Shown here one piece after another: positions 23,081 through 33,653 of a stretch of 64,000 nucleotides of DNA (position 1 is its first letter; every line of letters begins with the position of its first letter). The stretch spans positions 620,001 to 684,000 of the forward strand of contig SAXG01000024.1 of the NCBI GenBank assembly GCA_012932865.1. Reading direction: 5' to 3'. The DNA is from Amylostereum areolatum (taxonomy: Eukaryota > Basidiomycota > Agaricomycetes > Russulales > Stereaceae). Made by a program: the position numbers and the translations under genes. Below the pieces are notes generated by a model. That model worked only from the letters and a program-made list of their open reading frames with translations, was not told the origin of the DNA and searched no databases.

Positions 23081-24373
23081 ATGGATGCTGATCAGCTCCA
23101 ACTGCTCCTCCAAGGTCTTGGTACCATGCTGGAGAACCTCAATAACACGATGGCCGGCATCAATACGGCGGTTGGCGACATCAACATCGCCATGGGAGAT
23201 ATCAATACGGCAATGAATGGTATCAACACGGCGCTTGGCGCAAACAACGGCCTCCTGACAACAGCCAACCAGACGAATCAGGTGCTGGGAACCGTTCTCC
23301 AAACGATGACAAACAGCCAAGGCGCGCTCGTGCACGCCATTACCAACTTCAACCCGAACCCTGTAGGGCAGACCTCGGGGGGAGACAAGTCCGCGGTGCC
23401 CTCGCCGCCTAAGTTCGATGGCAAAGGAAAAGGACCGGAAGCTCGCCACTTCCTGGCTGCCTACCAGAGCTGGGCAATGACAATGGGGACAAAGCTCAAC
23501 GTCCTCAATGCCAACACCCACCAATGGGAAATGGTGGACCGTCTGTGGATCCAGGCGGCCCTCAACTTCCTTACAGACGAGGCACGCACGGGGGCGCTTC
23601 CCCACATCGAGGCCCTGAACGTGGGCAACACCCCTTTTGCCAACTGGGGCGCGTTCGTCGACGACTTCAAATGGCGCTTCATGCCGATCGACGTCTCCTT
23701 GGTCGCAAAGGAAGCAATCAAGAAGCTCTTCCAAGGGGATATGGACATTCCCCACTACAAGGCCCGCTTTGACGAGCACGCGGCGCAAACTGGCTGGTCA
23801 GACAATGACCTCCACGACAGGTTCTACGATAACCTATCGGACCGCGTAAAGGATGGACTCGTCAACGTCCAAGCCAACACCGATACATTGGCGGACCTGG
23901 CCAAGTGGGCAACAGAAGTTGATCGTCGGCAGCGCAACTGCCGTGACGAGAAGCGTGGCAAGGGGAGCGAGCCCTCGCGCCCCTCCGGGCAGTCTTCGGC
24001 TTCGGCCGACCCAGATGCCATGCAGGTCGATGCGACCGGCAATGGCAAGACCCTCATCTCCTATCGCAAGGAAATGCAGGGGAAGTGTTACGGGTGCGGG
24101 TCGAAAGACCACACCAAGGCAAATGGCGGGCATGAGCGCGACATCTGTTGCCACTGTGGCAAGACGGGCCATCGGGCCAACGTCTGCATGGACCGATACC
24201 TGGGCAAGCCTCAGCTGAAGAAGGTCGCAGGCACATCGGACGGCGACGCTACGGTCTCATCCGGCTCGACCTCCTCAGCTCCGGACAGTGCAGCGACAGA
24301 TCTGTTGCAGAAGTTAAAGAGCCAGCAAGCGGAGCTGGCGAAGCAGATGGAGGCGCTTAAGGCGTCTTTTTAG
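23081..24373 (+). CDS. Chromovirus A Gag
   Basis: 430 residues, uninterrupted. Residues about 25-52 form a repeated seven-residue pattern around GDINTAM / NGINTAL, predicted to be helical and probably coiled-coil. The capsid-like core (from about residue 110: PPKFDGKGKGPEARHFLAAY) resembles retrotransposon gag of this clade. Near the end there are two Cys/His clusters, the second a classic knuckle (CCHCGKTGHRANVC). The protein forms the intracellular particle and binds RNA. The last sense codon and stop are TTT TAG inside a run of five T, where the pol frame begins at -1. Confidence 0.9.
   Translation: MDADQLQLLLQGLGTMLENLNNTMAGINTAVGDINIAMGDINTAMNGINTALGANNGLLTTANQTNQVLGTVLQTMTNSQGALVHAITNFNPNPVGQTSGGDKSAVPSPPKFDGKGKGPEARHFLAAYQSWAMTMGTKLNVLNANTHQWEMVDRLWIQAALNFLTDEARTGALPHIEALNVGNTPFANWGAFVDDFKWRFMPIDVSLVAKEAIKKLFQGDMDIPHYKARFDEHAAQTGWSDNDLHDRFYDNLSDRVKDGLVNVQANTDTLADLAKWATEVDRRQRNCRDEKRGKGSEPSRPSGQSSASADPDAMQVDATGNGKTLISYRKEMQGKCYGCGSKDHTKANGGHERDICCHCGKTGHRANVCMDRYLGKPQLKKVAGTSDGDATVSSGSTSSAPDSAATDLLQKLKSQQAELAKQMEALKASF
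24367..24373 (+). other. Putative -1 frameshift site at the end of gag A
   Basis: The gag codons TTT TAG lie in TTTTTAG. Slipping back one base re-pairs TTT with TTT and enters the frame that runs on without a stop into pol once element B is removed. The same layout is seen in element B at 29626-29632. Confidence 0.55.
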
Positions 24374-24421
24374 AACGGACCCGTGCTAAAGCAGCTGTGG
24401 CCGGGTCGAGTGGTAAGCGCG

Positions 24422-24426
24422 GTACG
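24422..24426. repeat. Target-site duplication of chromovirus B, left copy (GTACG)
   Basis: GTACG precedes B's 5' LTR and recurs at 34077-34081 after B's 3' LTR. Confidence 0.95.
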
Positions 24427-24728
24427 TGTCACGGATCGCTCCATTTCTCTCTTCGTTTGCAGACCTCGTACACGCGACGTGTCATGGCACATGACTTTCC
24501 CTTGCATCACATGCTTCAACGACGTCATTGCCCGGACTTCCGAGTGGGGTTCCGCATCCTTATCTATGACATCATTGCTCCGGACCTTCGTCCTCCACCC
24601 CATGACTCCTTTCTTATTGTTCCCCCCGCTCGCACCACTATCGCATCACATCGCACCATCGTTCCCACTTGTATATAAGGACAGTGTTTCTCTTCCCTTT
24701 TCCCTAGACTGTCCATCTCATCATACGG
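24427..24728 (+). repeat. Chromovirus B 5' LTR, first part (302 bp)
   Basis: Matches 33654-33955 of the 3' LTR. A TATA box (TATATAAGG) lies near 24672. The LTR is cut after CATACGG by element C and resumes at 27278-27402. Confidence 0.9.
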
Positions 24729-25043
24729 TGTCACGCCCAAATACTGTATTTGGGCATAACAGGTTAAAAACCAGAGAGCCAAGAGCCCGTTAGCAGAACT
24801 AAGATGAGACCAAGGAAAGGAAAGTTAGAGGCAGCACCCTATGGAAGACCAGAGGAGAGGAGTAGAACGGCAAAAAGACAATAAGCTACAGCTGAGACGG
24901 AGTAGGCCGGCCATCAAAGTAGAGCACACTGGAAAAAGGAGGGGCCGGGAAAGAAGGAAAGCCGATGATCAGCGGCACCAAAGAAGCATGAAGGAAGGGC
25001 TAGACAATGTCGATCGGGAAGATTCGTCCAGCCGCATATAAAA

Positions 25044-26234
25044 ATGTGGCAGGACGAAAAAGACGTCTTGGCTCTTTTGCTTTGCTTTCTGCACCAACAT
25101 ACCATGGATAACACCTCTCCCCCCGTCGACTGCCTCAACATGTTCAGCCATGCCACGGAGCCCAGTGATGCACAACTCGCTGATGGTGCACGTCTTGCCC
25201 AGTCTCATCCTCCCTCTCCCACTCTGGCTACACCTCCCTCAAGCGACCCCGACCCCTATGCACCGGCGCGCATCCTCGACACCCGCATACGCTTGAACAA
25301 CCCACCGACTAGCGACATCATCTACAACCCTATCGTCACCCTGCGGTTAGCCCGTCGCCCCAACGCTACCCCCTCTATGCCGCAATACGACCTACAGGAT
25401 GCCCGAGCGCCCGTCCGTGCCGCAACGATCGCCAGGTTGGTCAAGGACAATGTCTCCCACCCACACTGGTTGGCGGCCAACGGGATCCTGAACCAAGGGT
25501 GGGCCCCTGACCCATTCAAGGGTCCCTCGGAGGTGAATGGGGTATGGATCGTTGAAGGGAAGGCGCAACAGGTTGGCCCCTCAATGCTGGTGGAGGCGGC
25601 AACGGAGATGGGATATCGCTACTATGCGACGGTAGGCGAGTGTCTAGGGAGCGACGGCCAGAGCGCCATCTACATGGGATGGGTACACAACCACGCCTAC
25701 GCCCGTACGTCACCCCTCCCCTCATGCCAAACTCGTGCTGACTCGCAAACAGCGATGATAGTCTTTATTATCTGCAACGTCAACTGGGCCCTCCCGCTTA
25801 GCCCAAAACTTCCTACTTCTTCCTCCATCGCTGCGGACTGGTATTGGGCATTCAACCTCCGCCTCGGAACCCTCATCGCCCCTCCCTCTCTTGTCGCCAA
25901 GAACATTGCTCGCATTGTGGACGCCCACCTTCCTGCCATGCTGCACCATGTTGTCGGGCATGAAGGTTACTCCGTCTTTGTATTCCCCGAGTGGGGAAAC
26001 CTGGCACCCATGCTGACAGAGGACCCCTGGGCACCGCTTAGCGATGTGGTGGAATATCTGGCCCACGCGCGCCATGCCATCTATCTGTTCTCCTACTCAG
26101 CAGTAGAGCAGTCGCTCTACAAGCTGATCGCGGAGGTGCGCGAGGTGTCGGCTCAGCAGATCTCACACGAGGTACAGGAAAGGGCCGCAGCCATAGAGAA
26201 ATGGCGGAGGGAAGGATTGTACCTACGCCAGTAA
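25044..26234 (+). CDS. Unrecognised protein encoded inside element C
   Basis: An uninterrupted frame of 396 codons (begins MWQDEKDVLALLLC; a second ATG at 25104 gives MDNTSPPVDCLNMF). The N-terminal quarter is Pro/Ser-rich. The middle (about residues 130-215) has VEGKAQQVGPSMLVEA and GYRYYATVGECLGSDG. The C-terminal half contains DWYWAFNLRLGTLIAPP, YSVFVFPEWGNLAPML and a charged helix ending EKWRREGLYLRQ. No reverse transcriptase, transposase, protease or zinc-knuckle motif is seen. A 48-bp GT-AG stretch (about 25703-25750) could be an intron and leaves the frame unchanged. The open frame in an element surrounded by stop-ridden copies suggests recent selection or recent arrival. Function unknown. 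Confidence 0.6.
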   Translation: MWQDEKDVLALLLCFLHQHTMDNTSPPVDCLNMFSHATEPSDAQLADGARLAQSHPPSPTLATPPSSDPDPYAPARILDTRIRLNNPPTSDIIYNPIVTLRLARRPNATPSMPQYDLQDARAPVRAATIARLVKDNVSHPHWLAANGILNQGWAPDPFKGPSEVNGVWIVEGKAQQVGPSMLVEAATEMGYRYYATVGECLGSDGQSAIYMGWVHNHAYARTSPLPSCQTRADSQTAMIVFIICNVNWALPLSPKLPTSSSIAADWYWAFNLRLGTLIAPPSLVAKNIARIVDAHLPAMLHHVVGHEGYSVFVFPEWGNLAPMLTEDPWAPLSDVVEYLAHARHAIYLFSYSAVEQSLYKLIAEVREVSAQQISHEVQERAAAIEKWRREGLYLRQ

Positions 26235-26781
26235 GTAAGAACAGTTAGGTCAGTAGGAAGATGGTCGCCTTCCTACTATCGCCAGAACGTTCTCCGCTTC
26301 CTCTTTTCTATTATGTCTCACCTACTACCCCATATCACTCTGTCGGAATGACCCTTTTCCGTTGTCCCATCTATGTCGCTCGTCTCCAGTCCCTACATTG
26401 CTCGATTACCCCGTGTTGTTCTGTGGCCACTACCAGCTCCCCTTTGCTTATCGTCGCTATCTCCTTTTCATACATTGCTATCTCTGTTTGTCATACCATT
26501 CACTGCCCACTTCCAAACACGCCTTATTTACCCTTACATCTTCCCTTCTTCGGAACTTGCTACTGCCTTCTCAAATTCTCCCTTCCATATCGTTCTACCC
26601 TTTTCCATGTCGCTCGGCAGTAACTAGAAGAGCCCCATGCTTAGTAAATGCAGGCAGACGATGCTTAGTAACACTCTATAAGCATTCCTAAGCTCTTGTC
26701 AACAGATCTTAGGATCAGTCAGCGTATTACAAAGACAGCAAATGGGTCTCCACAAGGATTACTAAGCACGAAAGGTGTATG

Positions 26782-26790
26782 TATATAAAG
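26782..26790 (+). promoter_or_regulatory. TATA box in element C
   Basis: TATATAAAG is followed by a C-rich stretch and a TA repeat. Placed 500 bp before the right end and upstream of two AATAAA signals, it fits an LTR promoter with R and U5 downstream. Confidence 0.5.
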
Positions 26791-27277
26791 CCCCCCCCTG
26801 TAGCTAGAAAATATATATATATCCAGTATATCCCAGTGCACGTCAGTTGAAGTTCGAAACACTTTGCAACCCACGTCTACTAGTTCTCTTACTCAGTTCT
26901 CTTAAGTCTTTCTAAGTGTGCGACTACACTTAGGAAATCGGTTTCGGTCGTCTCGCGACTCGCTCTAGTCTGTTAGATTCATCAGGAATCTCACAGACTT
27001 CGTTCATCAAGCTTGATTTGAGCTTACTTGGCCTGTTCAACGTCAGGTTCGAGTTAAATAAATCACCACCGGTCTTTTGTATTAAGTGCATCTACGTTGG
27101 TACACTTGATACACCCGTCTTCGGCACCAAACGGCGTCTGATCTGGAGAATAAAGATCTTTCTGATCTGTTCGCCAGACACAAGCTTGAATCTCACTCCC
27201 TCGAACAACTAGGTACCCCTGGGAAAGAGGAAAACCCGGCAAGCCTAGAAGTGAAAGGAACCACTTTTCACGTGACA

Positions 27278-27402
27278 ACGGTACTGTAGCGCACGTTGCA
27301 CTACCCTAGGCCTGACACTCTCGAATCCATCTGTTCTCTCTTGCTCCTCCCATCGTCGTGACTTAGGCAGTTCCATCGGTCTCATAAACTGCGTTTCTGA
27401 CA
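27278..27402 (+). repeat. Chromovirus B 5' LTR, second part
   Basis: Starts with the duplicated ACGG and then continues as 33956-34076 of the 3' LTR, ending TTTCTGACA. Together with 24427-24728 it makes a full 423-bp LTR. Confidence 0.9.
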
Positions 27403-28023
27403 CCTGGACAGTCTACCCTACACCTACCTCGCACCCCTCTCCCCTATACCTCCCTCGCCGTCTCTACGACGTTAAAAACCCCCACCCTGGAACCCACCGC
27501 CGAACCAATCTTTCTCACCTTCAATCTCCAAGCATTCAACCCCGATCGCAACGCCCCATTCCCCTGGCCCCGAGCAAACACGGCCACTGTCGATCGCATA
27601 CGAGCTCTCGAACTCCTCTGTAGGGAACATACCTGGAAGGTCCACGGAGTCAATTGCCGCATATACGAGTGGCACTGGAATCACGATCACGGTAGGCAGA
27701 CAATCCTCTGCCTCTACGCTCGTGTCGTTGCGTGCTTTGACGTAGATCGGAACCGATTCGAATTCTCAATTCACTCCCCCACCTGGCACACCTGTTCCAA
27801 CACCCATCTACCTCCATCGATCATCCGACACAACTTCCCTACCGTCTACAATTTCGCAATCCCCACACCGGAATCCACCCCGCCACCAGTTCTCCATGCC
27901 ACTATCAAGGGCAAGACCCTCCGCCACCGTCACCTCGAACACAAGATCCGCCAGGCTGTAAAAGCCGGCTACCTCACCCAGAAACTCCTCGGTCGTCGCC
28001 CCGTCACGGCCGACTTCTTCTAG
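27367..28023 (+). other. ATG-less leader ORF of chromovirus B
   Basis: About 219 codons are open from inside the LTR to a TAG at 28021-28023, in the frame next to gag. The composition is protein-like: FLTFNLQAFNPDRNAPFPWP, RIRALELLCREHTWKVHGVN, KIRQAVKAGYLTQKLLGRRP. No ATG occurs in this frame. It may be a former N-terminal part of Gag now separated by an indel or intron, or an independently translated leader ORF. I do not recognise the fold. Confidence 0.4.
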
Positions 28024-28063
28024 AATCATCGCTTCCCAAACCTTCACCCGTCCCCCCACCCCC

Positions 28064-29632
28064 ATGTTCCCCCCGGGTATCTTCCGCGACTATTGTCCGT
28101 ACGAGTACTCCGTCCTCACCTCCCTAGACACCAAGATACCAGTACATTGGGCCCACAACCCTCCCGAAGAAAGCAGACAAGACTGGTACTTTCAAGGAGG
28201 CAACTATCTCACAGACGAAGACTTTGATCTTGCAACCGACGTCCTTGCCGCCTTCATCAACCCACCAGCATCCTCTTCCCCACCGCCCCGCCGATCTACC
28301 GTCCTCTTCCCCCCCAGAGGATTCAAGTTCGACAGCGTCACCAGGAAGTGGTACGCGTATCGACGGAACCGGCAAGGAACACCAGGGCGCACAGTAGTTG
28401 AGTGGCAACCCTCTAGTGCAAACCCTGTTCAGGATCTCTGGTTTTGGAGACACAACCAGGAACTCATCACACCCCTCAAATTCCAAGTCACGCGTGAAGT
28501 CCAAATCGAGCTTGACGAAGCTGAAGAACATCGCAAGGAACTCCGACGCCAACAAGAAGCAGCCTTCACCCGATCCCTCGACATTGCCCTCCCCGCTGAC
28601 AAAATGCCCGACGAAGAAACCAAACCCTCGACCGCCTCTAAGCGCGAGCTCGGCCCCAAGCCGAAGCCCTTCAAGGGCGACAGACGCGACACCCTCCGAT
28701 TCTCCCTAGAGCTCCGCATGTTCCTTCGTGTTAACAAAGATGTTTACACTACAGATGATGCCAAGATGATGCTCCTCCTCAGCCTGATGGAGGGAGACAC
28801 GGCAAACTCCTGGGCCACACACCGCCGCATGGAGCTCTTTGCCGACGAGGACAAGAAGGAAGAAGCCGAGGACTCCGGCGAAACACCCCCAAAGCTCCAC
28901 TACAGCACCTACAAGGAGCTTTTGGACAGGTTTGGTCGGGACTTTGTACCCATCGAACCAAAGACGGAGGCCCAGCGTAAGATCAACGAGCTCACGATGA
29001 CTACTCGGGACGTCACTGACTTCATCACCGAGTTTGAACTGCTGGCAACTATGACGGAGTATGATGAGGAAGCGCTGATCCACTTCTTCAAGAAAGGACT
29101 GCAGCAAGAACTCGGCAAGCAGGTGGCCCGGTCGTACTCATTCCCCACTGACCTCGTGGAGTGGAAGGAGCGCGCCCGCCGCATCAACCACCAATGGCTC
29201 GAGGAGAACCCGGAGAGGAAGAGCAGTCAGTCCAAGGGGGCTGTCGCGCTCACCTCGAACGGTTCGGCCAACGACTCCTCATCGCGCCGAGTCGGCGCCT
29301 TCACCAACACCTCGACCCGCCCTGCAAAGCTGACAGACGACGAGCGCGCAAAGATGATGCGTGAGGGCAGGTGCTTCATGTGTCGACAGGCCGGTCACGT
29401 CTCCCGTGACTGCCCCAACCGCGACTCGAGCGCGCGACGGGTAGGCGCAGTGGAGACTGGATCTAAGGCCCCTCCCCCACTGACGAGCACGGCTCCACCC
29501 ACTGCGAAAGCAGCTCCCGACCCGTCCAAAACCATCGCGGCGATCACTCGCCAGCTGAAGGATCTGGACACGGAAGGCAAGGAGCAGGCAGTAGCGCTGT
29601 TGAAGGACATCCTGGAATCGCAGGATTTTTGA
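28064..29632 (+). CDS. Chromovirus B Gag
   Basis: 522 residues, uninterrupted, starting MFPPGIFRDYCPYEYS. The capsid-like core, from about residue 205 (KPFKGDRRDTLRFSLELRMF) through YKELLDRFGRDFVP and TDFITEFELLATM, is typical of gypsy Gag (retrotrans_gag family). A single CCHC knuckle (CFMCRQAGHVSRDC) lies near residue 443. A short helical tail ends at TTT TGA within a run of five T. The N-terminal 190 residues are acidic and Pro-rich. Role: particle formation and RNA binding. Confidence 0.9.
   Translation: MFPPGIFRDYCPYEYSVLTSLDTKIPVHWAHNPPEESRQDWYFQGGNYLTDEDFDLATDVLAAFINPPASSSPPPRRSTVLFPPRGFKFDSVTRKWYAYRRNRQGTPGRTVVEWQPSSANPVQDLWFWRHNQELITPLKFQVTREVQIELDEAEEHRKELRRQQEAAFTRSLDIALPADKMPDEETKPSTASKRELGPKPKPFKGDRRDTLRFSLELRMFLRVNKDVYTTDDAKMMLLLSLMEGDTANSWATHRRMELFADEDKKEEAEDSGETPPKLHYSTYKELLDRFGRDFVPIEPKTEAQRKINELTMTTRDVTDFITEFELLATMTEYDEEALIHFFKKGLQQELGKQVARSYSFPTDLVEWKERARRINHQWLEENPERKSSQSKGAVALTSNGSANDSSSRRVGAFTNTSTRPAKLTDDERAKMMREGRCFMCRQAGHVSRDCPNRDSSARRVGAVETGSKAPPPLTSTAPPTAKAAPDPSKTIAAITRQLKDLDTEGKEQAVALLKDILESQDF
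29626..29632 (+). other. Putative -1 frameshift site at the end of gag B
   Basis: The gag codons TTT TGA lie in TTTTTGA. A -1 slip re-pairs TTT with TTT and leads directly into the protease frame (from 29629). Same design as element A. Confidence 0.55.
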
Positions 29633-32600
29633 AACGCCCCCCAGTCGCGTCGTCTGGTGGAGGCAAAGGACTTTTGGTATCATCGTCGAATCGTTTCGCT
29701 GTATTATCATCCATGCATACCTGTGAGCAATCATATCCCCCGTGTTTGTATCTGTCTACCGTCACCAAGAACAGGCAAACACCATCGATCACGCTCAAGG
29801 TCAAGCTGATCAGACGAGTTACCAAAAGAGAAATCGATGCAGACGCGCTGCTTGATAGCGGCGCAGAAGGAATTATCCTGAACCGAAGCTTCGTTGAACA
29901 CAAGAAGCTTACCACAAGAAGACTAGAAAATCCGTTCCCCGTGCATAATGTGGACGGCACCGAGAACATCATGGGCTGTGTACGTGACACAACGACCCAG
30001 CGGATCCGGATATACTCGCAAGATTCAAAGGCGTACCATGAGGAAGAAGCTGAGTTCTTCATCACCGACATCGGCGATCATGACATGATCCTTGGAACAG
30101 ACTGGCTCGACGAGCACAATCCCACCATAGACTGGCAACGAGACCGTGTTGACATGCTCCGCTGTCCCTCCCTCGTGCACTCTGTCCAAACCTCCTGTGA
30201 CGAACCTCGCAACCAAGCCACGGAAATCATCATTGGTCCAATCACAGCGTAAGGTTGAAGCAGGTAAAACCCCAAGGACACCTCTCGTTCTGGACGACCC
30301 CTTCCCAGAGCCAATGTATGTGTCCTGGACCCCAGTCCCCACTTATGTTATTCCTGCACACAGAGTCAAAGGTGTTCACGTTCGCACGGTCCACCGCTCC
30401 CATCTACCTACACGACTCTTCACTGAGGATGACGATGAGCGGCCCATGGTATTCCAAGACTGGGAGATCAATGGACTACGCCACGCTGGAATCCTCCCTG
30501 AAACTGATGGTCCTAATCCAGATGCAGTACCCATCCGCGCGGGCTTTACAAAAGTGCAGGAGCTTGCAGAGCATTCAAAAGAGAACGCACGCCCGCAAAC
30601 CTTCGAAGACTTAGTCCCCCCTCCGTACCGCGACTTCGTGTCTGTATTCGACAAGAAAACCTCCGAGCGACTTCCTGACCGACGACCATGGGACCATGCT
30701 ATCGACATGAAAGACGGCTTTGAACCCAAACCGTGCAAAATCTACCCCCTCTCACCTTCCGAGCAGATCAAACTCGACACCTTCCTTGACGACCACCTGA
30801 AGAAGGGCTATATCCGCCCATCGAAGTCACCTCAGGCGAGTCCGTTCTTCTTTGTGAAGAAAAAAGATGGAAAGCTGTGTCCCATACAGGACTATCGAGA
30901 ATTAAACAAGGGCACTGTCAAGAATGAATACCCCTTGCCACTGATCTCTGAAATTGTCGACTGTCTCAAAGGTGCAAAGATCTTCTCCAAGATGGATGTT
31001 CGCTGGGGCTACAACAATGTCCGCATCAAGGAAGGCGACAAGTGAAAGGCTGCGTTCAAGACGAATCGCGGTCTCTTTGAACCTACGGTGATGTTTTTCG
31101 GGCTTATGAACTCCCCTGCGACGTTTCAGGCAATGATGAATGAACTGTTCAAGGATCTCATCGACTCGGGCAAGGTCATCATCTACATGGACGACATCTT
31201 GGTGTTCACTCGCACCATGGACGAACACCGTGCCATAGTGCGGCAGGTTCTGCAGTGTTTGCAAGACAACGACCTCTTCCTCAAACCGGAGAAATGCGTC
31301 TTTGAACAAGACTCTGTCGAATACCTCGGACTCATCATCTCGCACGACAAGATCGCTATGGACCCCGTCAAGGTAGCAGGTATTCAGGACTGGCCGACAC
31401 CACGAACGGTCAAAGATGTGCAATCCTTCCTCGGCTTTGGCAACTTCTACCGACGTTTCATCAAGGACTTCTCCAAGGTTGCACGACCCCTATTTGACCT
31501 GACAAAGAAGGACTGCGCATGGGACTGGTCGACGGACTGCCAAACTGCGTTTGACGCACTGAAAGCTGCGTTTACTTCCTCCCCCGTCTTGGTCATGCCT
31601 GACCCAAAGAAGCCTTACCTCGTTGAAGTTGATGCCTCGGACTTTGCTACTGGAGGTATACTCTCGCAGAAAGGCGACGACGGTCACTGGCATCCAGTGG
31701 CGTATCTGTCCAAGGCCCTATCGGAACCGGAACGGAACTACGACATCTACGACAAGGAGCTACTTGCGATCATCCGTGCGCTTGAAGCCTGGCGCCACTA
31801 CCTCGAAGGCGCCCCCAACACCATCGAAATCTGGACAGATCACAAGAACCTGGAGCACTTCAAGACGGTACAGAAGCTGAGCCGCCGACAGGCACGTTGG
31901 GCTCTATTCCTCACTCGATTTGACTTCTCGCTCGTTCATAAACCAGGAATTTCCCACCACCCGGATCCAATGTCTCGACGACCCGATCACAAGGATGGTG
32001 TTGAAAACGACAACAAGGAGCGCGTCTTGCTTGACCCCAAGTACTTCCAAGTACGCGCAACAAGGCCAGGAGCAGTAACCTCCCTCGGTGATGTCGAACT
32101 CCGACAAAGTATCCGCGACTGTAAAACCAAGGACATCGAGGTCATTCAAGCCCTGGACGCCATCTTACGAAACGGACCACGTACACTCGTCAAGAACCTT
32201 CAAGAGTGGAACTACGAAGAAGGCCTGGTCCTGTTCAGAGGAAAGGTATATGTCCCTGCAGATGACGAGTTGCGACGCGACATTGTCAAAATGTACCATG
32301 AATCGCCCCTGGCTGGACACCCCGGTCGCTTCAAGACTTACGAGCTTGTGAGTCGTGAATATTGGTGGCCTGGCATGTCTGTCTTTGTCCGCGACTTTGT
32401 AGCAGGATGCGCAACCTGCCAGTCGACGAAGACACAGAGCAGCCGACCCCACGTCGACATGATCCCAAACAAAGTACCCGATCGACCATTTGGCGTCATC
32501 TCCACCGACTTCATCGTTGAACTCCCTGACTGCGAAGGCTATAACGCCGTCAATGTCGTGGTCGATCGCCTCACCAAGATGGTGGTTACCACCCCATGTA

Positions 32601-33625
32601 CAACGAAGATCACCAGCGATGGCACGGCCGACATTCTCTTTGATAAGGTATACCGACACTACGGCTTAGCGGACAAGATCATCTCGGATCGTGGACCCCA
32701 ATTTGCTGGGCAGGTAATGCGTACACTCAATGAGAAGCTCGGGATCAAGTCTGCCCTTAGCACAGTGTATCACCCACAGACAGACGGCCAGACCGAACAC
32801 GAGAACCAGAACCTGGAGCAGTTCCTGTGAGTGTTCTGCAACTACCGTCAAGATGACTGGGTGAAGTGGTTGCCCTTCTTCGAGTTTTCTCACAACTCCT
32901 GCACCCATGCAGCTACTGGAAAGGCTCCCTTTGAAGTCCTCTACGGCTTCCTCCCCAAGATGTACCCATCCGTAAACCCGTCCTCAAAGGTCCCTGCAGT
33001 TGAAGAACGCCTCCGTCAACTTGAAGAAGTCCAACAGGAGATCAAAGCCAGCCTTTCCCTCGCATCTGACTTAATGAAGCACTACAATGGTGACACGATC
33101 AGCAAATCAACACTGTTCGCCGTCGGAGACAAGGTCTGGCTCGAAGGCAAAAACCTGAAGACGACGAGGCCGAAAGCTAAGCTTGCTGCCAAACAATTTG
33201 GACCCTTCGAGATCGTTGACGTCATTAGTCCAGTGAACTACCGCCTGAAGCTGCCGAAGACGTGGAGAATCCACCCAGTCTTCCATGCTTCGCTGCTCAC
33301 CGCGTACAAGGAGACAATGGCACATGGTCCAAACTATGAACAACCGCCGCCTGACCTCGTTGATGACGAAGAAGAATATGACGTTGAAGACATCATCGAC
33401 TCGAAGACGACCCGCAAAAAGAAAGGCATGCAATACCTCGTCAAGTGGGCAGGCTATCCTGACTCCGAGAATACCTGGCTCCCTCGCTCCTTGCTCTCAA
33501 AGGTCACCAACATGATCAATGCCTTCCACAAACACCATCCAAACGCGCCCCGCCCTGTGCGTTCCCTCGGCATCTCCTTTGACGATTTTCTCGCATCTAC
33601 CCTTGCAGATGACATCGCGCTCTAG
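29629..33625 (+). pseudogene. Chromovirus B pol: protease, RT, RNase H, integrase, chromodomain; one frameshift and two stops
   Basis: Protease LLDSGAEG is at about 29850. A frame change occurs near 30240. RT has [44 protein letters not shown] and IIYMDDILVF (about 31180). RNase H has VEVDASDFATG and WTDHKNLEHF. Integrase has an intact HHCC region (HPGRF...GCATCQ), FISTDF-like and SDRGPQFAGQ blocks and HPQTDGQTE. The C-terminus has a chromodomain (YDVEDIIDSK, YLVKWAGYPDSENTW). TGA at 31043 falls where Trp is expected (EGDK-KAAF). TGA at 32828 falls where Arg is expected (EQFL-VFCNY), CGA to TGA. Not functional as it stands. Confidence 0.85.
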
Positions 33626-33653
33626 GCGAAAGCGCGTCTTAAAGGGGGGGTAA

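Larger units (their letters stand above)
24729..27277 (+). mobile_element. Element C: 2.55-kb LTR-like insertion carrying an ORF
   Basis: Begins TGTCACG and ends CGTGACA, with ACGG directly before (24725-24728) and after (27278-27281). It interrupts B's 5' LTR exactly where the 3' LTR is continuous. It has no internal repeat of its ends, no RT and no transposase. The layout resembles one LTR: a long upstream part with a 396-codon ORF, a TATA box (26782-26790), AATAAA signals at 27057 and 27149, and a CA end. A 10-bp palindrome (GCCCAAATAC, one base, GTATTTGGGC) lies just inside the left end. Favoured reading: a solo LTR with an ORF in U3. Alternative: a non-autonomous element with 7-bp terminal inverted repeats and a 4-bp duplication. 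Confidence 0.8.

Noticed and set aside
24397..24793. Plus-strand ORFs in the LTR regions, repeated at 33663-33963
   Set aside because: They lie in LTR sequence of element B and occur twice for that reason; no independent coding evidence.
24729..27277. Element C as part of chromovirus B
   Set aside because: B's 3' LTR is continuous at this point and ACGG is duplicated, so C is a separate later insertion.
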